Source of the DNA: Rhodeus uyekii
Taxonomy: Eukaryota; Chordata; Actinopteri; Cypriniformes; Acheilognathidae
DNA length: 64,000 nt
Direction of reading: 5' to 3'
NCBI GenBank assembly: GCA_037043235.1
Contig: JAWRVZ010000016.1
Coordinates: forward strand, 1,545,001 to 1,609,000
Below the pieces are notes generated by a model. That model saw nothing but the letters and a program-made list of their open reading frames with translations, was not told the origin of the DNA and searched no databases. Below, one piece after another: positions 44,901 through 56,900 of the stretch; within the stretch, counting starts at the first letter, position 1; every line of letters begins with the position of its first letter. The translations under genes were made by a program, and so were the position numbers.

Positions 44901-47900
44901 AAACCTGAATGTGCGATTATACATTCTTATTTTATTTATCCACTTCACTTGGAGGAGTACGCAATGCAAATCTCAAACACCAATGTGAATTGGCTCGTTT
45001 AGTTTACAAATCTTGCACGCCAATTTACACTCAAAGGTGATCGGGATCTCAGGCTGGATCCCAATTTGTCAGTTCAGTTCTGACATAATGGTTCTGTTCC
45101 CTCCTTTGGGTAATGGGGGTTAGAATAGTAACCTGGAGGTTCTACAGAAAAAAAATTAAGTTATACAGGTTTGAAACAACACAAGGGTGAGTAAACCATG
45201 ACAAAACTTTCTGACTGCACTGCTGAAAAATGGAGAATAATCCAGTATGAATTCCATGATGGTCATATCTGGTTTAAAGCCTATGTGAGTTCAGTAATAA
45301 CAGCACAGACAGTGACAACAACGAGTTATTTGAATGGCTGCCAAAAAGACCATCCATTGGAACTAAGTGTTACCTTTGAGCTGTTACTATAATTCTGTTT
45401 AATCATTTGTTTTTGTTGTACCTGAAGACAGGGATGGGCATAAAATTCGTTTAGGAAATCCATCAGCAGGTCGATTTTGATTGAACTGACGCACAGCACA
45501 ACGTGTCTCTCAGTTTCTGCTCTCTGCCTGCTGTAATCTCCTCCTAACTTCTGCCGCTCCATCCACAAGTAGGCCAGATCCTCAAACTAGGGCCATCACA
45601 TCACAGAGAAAACACCATAATGCATAACATTATATCTCATTTTTAACTACATAGCCTGTAGATTATTGCTGAGACGTCCCTGTGGGAAATTGGAAATTAT
45701 TAAGTGCACTGATATTGTGAAGCATTTTGAAGGAACTGCCCTTTTTTATCCAAATGCCAAGAAATCATGAATCATGAGATCCATTGTGATTATTTCATTC
45801 TACTAAGACATTTTGACTGCAAGAAAATCTGCATATTGTATTGTGTTTAAAAAAATGCATATATATTTAATACATTATTTGATTAATGCCAATTATTTAA
45901 ATATGGAAATAGTTACATTTTTAAGAATTATTTTGCTTTATATCACACTACCCCCCATTCAGTATCCATTTTATTTGTCAGTGCACAAGCTATTTGCTGT
46001 GAATATTTGAAACTTCTCAGCTGAATAAAAAGTAAAGTGGATAAAAGTGATTTTATTCAGTAAAGGTGTTTACCATTATATTTTAGAATTAAATATTTAT
46101 GCAAGGGTCATCGTACCGACATAAAAAAGTTTGAAAATCCCTATTTCCTGAGTTGACACCTATGTTTTTGGCTTACTGTCTGAGAGAAGGGCTTCATTTG
46201 AACTTGTTTCTCCCGAACTTTGTTATTAAAGCATCATCTTAAAGTATAGTATCGAAGGCAAGCTTACCTGGATAGGTAGGACCATTAAAGCAACAAATAT
46301 CATAATAACCACCAGCAGCTTAGAGGGCCAGATATTGGGAACAACATCTCCAAACCCCACTGTAGAAAAGGTCACGATGCAGAAGTAGAAGGAGTCAAAA
46401 ACTGTGAATTTTTTTCCAGCACGCTGCAAATGTTCAACTCCACAAATACTGGCGACAGGTGGAAAAGTTTTGAAAAAAAAAGAAAAAAAAGTAAACAACA
46501 CAAAGGAGTTCATGTTAAGTATGCAGAAAATGGGGGACTGTATACAACAGTAATATACAGTATTTATCAATAATTAATGTCAAATCATAAAAATACACTC
46601 CCCAGGCACTTTATTAGGTACACCAGTTCAACTGCTCGATAACACATATCTAATCAGCAACTCATTACATTTTGGCATAAAGATGTGTTAGCAGTGTGTG
46701 CAGCATGTATAAACCTCAATCAAACAATTTACTAATCAATAAAAATAATTTATATCTGTATGATATTACTCCATTACGCACGGTTTTGGAAAATTGATAG
46801 ATAGATATACTCCATTTTCTGCCACAACCGTCAAGAGTGCATTACGGGAATTCTATAGCCATAGAGCATACATAATTGAATAAGAAATGATAATCAAGTA
46901 ACGTACTTTATAACGTCCACATCATTACAAATGGCTGCCCACTCAAACTGTGCCATATTTAAAGGGTATAAGAGGCAATTTTGGACACATCCATGATCAA
47001 TACGATCTGCAAGAGAATGGTCAGAAAAAATATCCAGTGAGCAGCAGTTCTGTGGGTAAAAATGCCTGGTTGATACCAGAGGAGAATGGCCAGACTGGGT
47101 TGAGCTAATAGAAAGGCAACAGTAACTCCAAGAACCTTTGCATCATGGGTGTGAAGCAGACAAATCTGGAGCAACTGTGTGATGCTGTTATGTCAATACG
47201 TACCAAAATTTCTGAGGAATGTTTCCAGCACCTTGTTGGAATCTATGGCATGAAAAATGGTCATTCTGAGGGCAAAAGTGGGTCCAACCCAGAACTGACA
47301 ACCCAGGTGTACCTAATCAAGTGACTGATGAGTACATTAATACTATTACTGTTCATTATGGAAGAGAATTTAAATATTCACTGCAACACACTCCTGCAGA
47401 TATTATGTCGTGACAATTATTTCGCTATTATTACTTTACAGACAGGGCTAGTCCCGGACTAAAATGCGTTTGAGCTGTTTTAACTGAAAACAACTTGCAT
47501 TGGCATTTCTTAAAATAAGTCAGTCATTGTTTTGTCTTAAGATGCACACCAGTAATGTTTTTTTCTAAGTCTATGGCCTAAGTCTGTCAGTCTGTGAAAC
47601 CAGGCCAAAATAGTCTACAAATTCTTGAATGATGCTCTTTTTTTTGCATTGCATTGCATTGCATTGCATTGCATTGCATTGCATTGCATTGCAGTCATGT
47701 TTTTTTATTTTTTTATTATTACAGTTTAATCAAGTCATTATTGAAAATCAATCTAATGATTATTTCATGCATTCACGATTTACCACACGTAAAGTTTAAA
47801 ATGAATCACAATTTGATGTTTCAACTGTAATTTTTGAGCTTTATAAAGAGTCAAAATCAGCAAAAGCAGAACATTTCTTGAGCAGCATGACGGCCATAGT

Positions 47901-50900
47901 ATGTGTGAATTTTACATTCATGATGCACAGAAAAATATATTTGAGGAAATGGAGAAGCGGAGAGATATGAGGTATGAAAGCTCGATTTCTTGCTAAAGCC
48001 ATCACACATTGACTTATGTGGCAAATGGTCATGAAGTGATTGGATCAGGAAATGACAGAAAACGCTCTCTCTTTTTTTGACTCTCTGTCTGCATTTGCTC
48101 TCCAAATGACACCAACATTATGAACAAAACGCTTGTGAAAATCTCCTCTAAAAGCATAGTTATGCACTTACAGGCAGTGTAATGGTGATTATGTAGTGCT
48201 GTCTGTGGGTTTCTAATGATGAACACTTGACCACAGAGCAATTAGTATGTTTCTTTAGTCCTGAGGTAACAGAAAAAAATCCAATATATTGACAACAAAA
48301 AGGATGTTAATGTTGCTGAGGTCTACAGCAAATAATCTGAAAAGCAAAGGATGGTAGAGCTTTTCTCTTAACTGAATACACTACATGAGTTTTACACAGA
48401 TATTTGCCACATTTTTAGTCTTGATGTGTTGATGCTACTTGCTGAAAGTCAGTAATTTGTTTATCATTTTGCATATTTTGGGCAGTCTGGGTTGACATTT
48501 CACAGTAAGTCATGTATTGTATGATGGACACAAACTCAGATATTTTATCTTCAGAAAAAGTACTAACTATTCAGTAGTTTTTTGGGTTAGTGATAACAGT
48601 GAATGCCCCAAATGATTGTAAAGAAATTATTGTGAGTGCACAATAATATTATATATATTATTATACATATTGCAATAATATTATAAATATTGCAGTGCTG
48701 ATTGGGAGTACAATAGTGCAGTGCTTATGGGACTGTAATTGTGGAACAGCAAACTGCAACAGGGATGACACCCAAACACCCTTTCACAGGGCACCGATGA
48801 TGCTGGACAACATCAGAACGTTTGCACTAGACCAACTTTCTAAGCTTTCCCTAATACAGTCTAGTCTTGCAATAATAATAATAATAATAGTAATAATAAT
48901 AATAGCAATATTATATATAATAATAACACTACTACTAATATAGGCTATACATATAATATATATAGGACGGGAGAGAACCTTATTGGCTAAACTGAACCAT
49001 AATTAAAATGTCAACTTTACATATTATACTTTATTGTAACGTTCGTTTTAATGTAAAAACTAATAAAACAACATTTCTAGTCAAAAAAATAAAAACCCGC
49101 CAGTTGCATCAAAAACCAGCCCAAATTTTTATCAACCAGCCCAATAAATTTTTCCCCGGTCGGACGTGACCAAAAGGAGCCCGATTGGGGTCACTCGCCC
49201 AATCTGGCAACACTGCACAAAAGGCGCGAGGTTTTGAACCACCTTATGCGGAAGCGACACTCAGAATGAAGCAATGACGTAATCAACAGAAACCGAGGCC
49301 TCGTTTGTCATCGTCACGTGATTTTCACGAAACGATACACGCCTCGAATCGGGGCTTCATCTGCAACGCCCCTTTTTGCTCGACACAAGCTCCGGAGCCT
49401 CGCTTTAGATGTCCCATCACTATTCGTTGTACATTCATCCCTGCATCAACCTGTGACATGATGTTTAATCAGTCATGGTTGTCAATTTTGCACTTTATAC
49501 ATTAGTGTGGCAAGCAGGGGCATATTCAGCACCAGCTGCGTATCTCTTGGAGAAGTTATGGAAGCATGAAAGGAGATACAATGACAGTGAAGGATGAGAG
49601 CGGACCAGGACTTGATTTACTTTGTGTTTTCTTTATATATGTGCTCAGCAGTCGTTTCATAGCTGCTGTCGTTTTGTGTTTATTTTATATATAAAGATGT
49701 ATAAATGTTCGCTGGTTCCTGCCTTATTCTTCCCTGAAGTTTGTTCTTCGTTACAGTCAATAAATGTGAAAAAGTAACTCAGATGTTGTTGTATTTAAAT
49801 GCGTTACTTAAAACTTTTAGTTAAGAGAGTAATCTGATTACATAACTCACATGACTTGTAATGCGTTGCCCCCAACACTGATTATATTCATTCATGCATT
49901 CATTCATTCATTAATCACATAATTCATTTGTCAGGTCATTTCCCAGCAATGAGGTGCATGTTTCTGTTTGTTGCTTTCTGAATTACTTGAAAGTGGTAGA
50001 TTGTGATCTTCCATTATTTATTGCATGATGTCAAGTTTTTCTCTGTAAACAAAGTCAGAAAATGTATGATGTCTGGCATTTTAAGATCTGTTCAGATATG
50101 AAAAGTATATAAGTCAGTTCATTTATTAGGCCACTCTATGTACAAGGGTATTTTACAATTATGAGAACTCACCAGGGATTAATGAGGATGTGTAAGTGCT
50201 TGTGCCTCTAAAAGCAGTCTCAGTAATATGAGAACAAAGAGGCAAATACTAATTAAGATCAGGAGATACAGTTGTTGGGAAATCCTTTTTGACAACCAGT
50301 TTGTGGTCGAATTGAAGTTCTAGCAAAATCTATACCGTTTATGTGTGCGTGTGCCTTGTATGTGAGTGTGTACAAGAGCTGACTCACAAAGTGAAAATGA
50401 GGCAGACAATGGTGGAGATGAGGATGAGGACCTGATTGGACATGGCTGACTGTGTCCAGTGAATAGCACGATGAAGATCATTCTGAGAGCCATAGAGAAA
50501 AATATGATGGAATTATATAGTGTATATAATAATATAGAGTATATAATATATTTTAAGTTTTGGTTGAACTGTCCTTTTAATGCCATCTACAGCAGGCTCC
50601 TACAGTATAACAAATTAATGTCTATACTTTCTTTAAAGAATATACTCACAACCATGTTTTCCAAAGCACGTTTTGCCAGCCAGCAGTTCAGAAACACAGG
50701 GATGAAGAGGTTCCGTAGAGGAAGGTAAAAAATCTGTTACAACAAAGGCCACCCATTAAACTTTGACAGAAAACGGCAGCATTTCACTAATACAGACATT
50801 TATAACCTAATAAATTATTTTATATATAAAAATACCAAAGTAAGGTCAAAACAGACCATACCTTACCAAAGTAAAGTTAAAACACATCTACTTAAAAGGA

Positions 50901-53900
50901 ACACAGAAGGTCTGATGTGTCGTTTTAACTTCTCTGATAATATGCCTCTTCTCTTTTCTGTCTCTTTGCATATTCAGCACGTAAAACCACATTGCACCAC
51001 CAGTTGTTTAACTCCAATACTATCAATACATTTTCACAGTTGTATACAGAAAGCTGTTCTTTTGATCTATTAGAGAAACGTTTTACTAATTTAGACCTGA
51101 ATGATCTTCTTTCTGTTTTTAATTTCACCTGTCTTAGCATTTTAGACTCTGTCGCCCCATAGAAATCAATTCAAGTCAGAACAATGGCCTGGTTAAATTA
51201 CAATACAATCTCTCTCTCTGACAGAAATGCAGATAAACAAAACACAAATGGAAAAAGCTCATACTTCAAGCTAAACATGAAGCCCTTCAACTTGCATTGT
51301 CTAATTTCCAAAAAACAGCAAAGATTGCTTAGATGGAATATTACTGACTTATCAAAGTTGCCATGAGCTTCAGGCTTTTTTTCTATTATTGACTGTTCTC
51401 AATCCACCAAAGTCACACAGTAACATCGTAGTAACATTCCTTCAGATCTGAAATTGTTCACAGATTTCTTAATAAGATCATAGATCACAGACCACAGACT
51501 GTCAAAATTAACAGTAACACCCCTGAATCTCCTCACCGCATACTCATCTGGAGAGCTTTTGAACCCATCTCACTGTTCACCCTATCCCAATGTTCAACTA
51601 AAATCTACATATTTCTCGTTTGATATCATTCCTTCTTATATATATATATATATAAGAAGGAATGATATCAAACGAGCAATATGTAGATTTTAGTTGAACA
51701 TTGGGATAGGAATGGTAGATTTATATAGATTTTAGTAGATTTTAGTTGAACATTGGGATATATATATATAAATCTACCATTGCTTTCAAGAATTCTCAAA
51801 AACTGCAGGGGAGGTGCAGGTTATATAAGGGTGCTGGATATATAACTTTTTCCAGCAATAATATTTCAATATATTTGTTACGTTCCTAAGGATGTAAGTT
51901 TTTTTTTTTTTGCTGTATTTTCTTCTGTTTTTCTTTCTTGCGAGGGTTGTTGTCTCTGGCACTTGTACTATCACTCTGACAGCTGGCGCTGATAGGCTGT
52001 CTGACCTGTCAATCATGCAAGCTTTGATGTTTTGAATTTCGCTCACAAGCACTGTGTACCGAGTCTGAACAGTTATGGATAATTGATGTCATCCGAGCAA
52101 CATTCGAAATTCAAAATATGAACTTTTACAAAAAAGTACATAAATCTATGTGTGAGGGTTCTATAAAGGTATGGGTTATGCCAACAATTTTTTACACAAA
52201 ACCCCAAAACCCACGGGCTATGCGTGATCGATTGCTGTGATCCAAATTGAAGCCATTCAGAGAGAAAAGCTTCGAAAAGTTGAGATTTTGATCACCATTC
52301 AAAATGATTGATTCGCCATTTCACGGTCGCGCGCGCCTGTAGTTGACACGAGCCTGTCTGAGAGAAAAAAAATCAACCAAAGAGTTTCACCATCGTCATT
52401 GTTGGCCAGGTGTTCATATAAGAGTGAAATCTATTGATTGAGGACAGGTTTTTTTCCCTTGTTGTTTCTTTTCCTCTATTTCTATTTCTTTCCTTTCCTT
52501 TTCCTCTTCCTCTTATTTGATTTTTGGAAACGTGACACCCGAATGATCTTCTGTGATACCCTGAGAACTTCACATTCGATGGCGAGCCAACCAAACCTCT
52601 AGCAGAAGAGAAGACAATACATTGTGGAGAGGACGACGATATCCTTTCTTTGAGTCATTCCAACGTCAGATCAAGAGGCATTGTAACCTCATGAGAACAT
52701 TTGAGATTTTTTGATATTTACTTTATCTATGCTCCTTTTTTTAATTATATTTCTTTTGGGTATTGAATTGACCAATCTGTAAATGTATGTATATAGGACA
52801 GAAACGAGTGCACTCAAGGGAAATTGACAAAATGTTATTGTTTGTAATATTGTAATTTATTTTATTGACTTTTTTTCATCTAAGTGAACCAATTATATTT
52901 TCTATTCTTAATTTAACCTTGTGTCTGTCTGTTTTTTCTCATCCGAACCCTCTACCTCCTTAGGCGACCTTAGATCTTCTGATTATCCCAAATATCAAAT
53001 GTATTGCATTTAATCCATTAAATTATTAATGATTCTAATACGCAGGAGTAGTATTTGCTACAGGCACATCTTTAGATACGAAAGAATTGTGTTCAGGTGT
53101 GGCAATACCAACATCACACGACTATTATTGTCAGTTGTTAGCTGTATGTGAAGAGCTATCTGATTATATACTTACTCCAATCACAAAGGGCACTGTGTTA
53201 ATCATTTCCAAGATAAACGCTATTTGAAGTACCTGCTGCCATATGTTCCCCTAGATCATTAGAGAGATCATAAACAAACATAATTAACAGATGATAGAGA
53301 TTGTTTATTTCAGCGTCATTGTTTAGATGACGCTAATGAAATGGAAAATACAAAAAAAAGAATTATACCTTGTATCGTAGATATACCAGCAGGATTCTAT
53401 TGAATAAACATATGACTGCAACAGACACCTAAAGAAAATAGCTATTTGTGAATATACATCTACATTTCATAACTCTTTCACAAAATCATCTAAAAATATT
53501 CAGAAAAGTCTAAATAGTTCTGGATATTATATGATGTATTTGCAGAACTACCTGTACAGCCCAAAGTGTGTGATTTCGTTCAACACAAATAATTGAGGAC
53601 CTGGTAACAATAATGGGTAATTAAAATGGTGCACATTAATCAGAGCAGTTTTAAGTTGAATTTCTGTCTTGTTTTGGTTAGTTTGGAAATACTTACCAGT
53701 TGATTTCCAGCAGGGTGTAATTTGCTGTGTAATTTGTGCAGCCGAAGCTATGAGTAGAGGTTCTACATTATTTTGAAGCAGATGTCATTATGCAACAACA
53801 TGTCATTTCATAGCAGTATAAACTGAGTAGAAAAATTTACTAATCCTACTATTGTTACAGACAGATACTAGGACGAGTTTTAGTAGTGAATGGGCGTGGT

Positions 53901-56900
53901 TATGGAGAACAGGTGTGCCGGATCAGTATTCAGGTGATGGAGAGCGTGGCGTGTTGGCGTAAAAGAGCTTGGTGTATCCGGGACAGTAACGCCAAGGGCA
54001 CGGGTTCAATCCCCAGGGAAAGCAAGAATTTATTTACTTATTAGAATTTCCCTTAGAGTGTTACTTGAATGCAATGTAAGTTGCTTTGGATAAAAGCGTT
54101 TGCCAAATACATAAATGTAAATGTAATGAAAAATCCATTGGAAAGGTGTTAGTCCGGTGGGTTAGCGCAGGGAGTTCTGCGTGTACTTGGCCCAGCCCAG
54201 GAACTGGTTCCAGGTGTCCTGCTGGCTATGACAAAAGGTTCTGAGGAACCCGCCGGATTTCTTAGATATTCCTCTCCGTTTGCCCTGGTATGTGGATTGT
54301 ATCCTGACAAGAGACTAATGGTCACAGCTAGGAGTTTATAGAATGAGTGCCATACCCTGGTGATGAACAGTCGTTCTCAATCCGAGACAATGTCCTCTGG
54401 AATTCTGAAATACCCCTTGACATAATTGAAGATGAGTTTGGTTGACTCCATAGCTGTGGGCAGTACTTTGAGAGGGATCAAACGGCAGGATTTAGAGAAA
54501 CGATCGACAATTACAAAAATACATGTCTTACTATAGGAGGGAGGCAGATCGGTCCACTCCTAGGTGTGACCAGGGTCGGTTGGGAATGGGCAGTGATAAG
54601 AGCTTGCCGGCAGGTAGATGTCTGGAGGATTTTGAAATGGCACACTTCCTACCTCCTTGAACATACTTCCAGACATCACCTGCCATGCCACGCCACCAGA
54701 ATCAGACTTGTAGGAGCGAGAAGGTTCCATTGTTCCTGGGTGGCCAGTGGTCAAAGAGGTATGTGAAGCGTGATTGAGTGGAGTGCATTGACCTCTGGAA
54801 ACATACTGATGATGGATAGGGTAGACAGCCCAGCAGAGTAGGAGTGGAGGCACTGGGATATGCTTCGATCGGGGCCCATTGGATTGATAGGGTTGATAGG
54901 AAATTGTGAAGTTGAAGTGTGAAGAAGAGGGTCCAATGGGTTTGCCGGGGATTGAGTCTCTTGGCCTCTCATAGGTATTCCAGATTCTTGTGATTGGTCA
55001 GTACTGTCAACAGGTGTTGTGAACCTTGCAGCCAATGCCTCCACTGGTCGAGAGCTAATTTGATGGCCGATAGCTCTCGGTTGCCGATGTCGTAGTTGTT
55101 CTCTGCCAGTTTCCTGGGAAGAAGGCACATGGATGGAGTCTGGTTGGTGTCCCCTGCTGCTATGATTACACCGCTTCTACCCCGAGGTAGAAGTGTCAAC
55201 CTTGACAAAGAAAAGCTGGTTAGGATCTGGGTGGATTAGAACCCGTGCAGTGCTGAAGGTCTCTGATAGGACTAAAGGTGAGGATGAAATGTCGGTAGAA
55301 GATTGCAAAACCAAGGAAGCATTGTAGGTTTTTTATTGTGCTAGGTGTGGGCCAGTCCTTGATGGGACTGAACTTTCCCTCATCCATTTGTATGCAACTG
55401 TGGTTGATGTTGTACCCCAGGAACTGTACAGATGCTTGGTCAAATTGGCATTTATCAGCTTTGAGGTAGAGGTTATGTTCACTGAGACGTTGGAGGACAA
55501 CTGCAATGTGGCGATGGTGTTCGGCTATAAATCAAGCGTAAATCAAGATGTTGTCAATGTAGAGTTGTAGACAATCACAAAGCGATGGAGGTACTCCCAG
55601 AAAACCTCATGCATAAAATCCTGTTACACAGAAGGGACATTTGGCTGGTCTATAGCAGTGGTCCCCAACCCCCGGTCCGCGGCCAGATACCGGTCCGTGG
55701 ATCAAATGGTACCGGGCCGCGGATCGAATTCGCGGACCGGTCCGAGAGCGGCTGCGAGCGGCTGCAAGCGGCTGTAACGCTGCAGCTTTGGCGGTGAAGA
55801 GGTGTGTTTAAACAATCTCTTATAGAATAGCAGGAATTGGAGTTCAGTGAAGCTGAAGTGCAGGTTCCAGGAAGCGGTGAAGATAGATGGGAAGAAGGGT
55901 TCTTCAGGGTAGGGTTTGTGGGAATCGTGGAGATAACAGAGTAGTCCTGAGTACATCGTAGGTCGAACGGTGAACTGTAGTGATATGCATGCTTTAGTAG
56001 GGCAGTGAATGGGTGTGGTTATGGAGAACAGGTGTGCAGGATCAGCATTCAGGTGACGGTGATCGTGGGCCTGTCAGGTAAAAGAGCCTGGTGTCTCCAT
56101 GACAACTATAAAATGGTATTTAGTTTTGTTATAAACAAAACTCATTCTACTTAGGGCATTAACATAAAGGAAGTTTGATATTTCCATTGTCATTCCATTT
56201 TGATTGCCTTACAAATTCATCATTAGAAGCATTTAGGGAATTAGAGACAAGAAATTAGAGACTGTTGTGTCATTATGAGCAGCCCATTAATGTCGAGCCT
56301 AACACACACTTTCCTTTAAACCTCATCAAAAATGCATTATAAATCCAGTGAGTGATAGCAAATAATCTTCAGGGGACCATCTCATTTGGCTATCTGTCCA
56401 TCAATGGAAAATTACGAAGAAAAATATTTACCCCATATGTTGGTGTTCTCCTGGCTCAGACAGAACTCTGGATACATACAAAATGCAGCTTAACACCTTG
56501 AGTGAAAGATAAAACACTCGAATCCTGAGACCTGAAGAACACAAATAGTGTTTATAAACCAATTTACATATAGTACCACAAAAGAAGTTTCATGCACTCA
56601 CGTGAGACAAATGTTAGTAACATAAATATGGAATACAACACATTTTAAACTACTAATTTTAACTAATTACATTTTAAACCAGTATAAAATTAATTCTAAT
56701 GTTCTTATAAAAAAAATATAACTATTTTAAAAATGAAAATATAACTAGTCAGAACTAATGTGCTTACAAATATATATTTACTTTCAAAATATTTATTTAT
56801 TAAATTGATTAAAAAGTTATAGTTTGTGGAATTTATTTGATTATGGAAATAAGAAATAATTCATTTTAACAGGAAAATTAAGAATAGACATACTTGATCG

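Noticed and set aside
47646..47692. Regularly repeated block considered as a CRISPR-like array
   Set aside because: It is a simple pentanucleotide microsatellite without spacers in a vertebrate intron.
52100..52960. Lysine/arginine-rich minus-strand frame and GC-rich TCGCGCGCGCC block
   Set aside because: No family similarity, no splice context in the kcnt2 gene, and single-exon frames of this size are common by chance.
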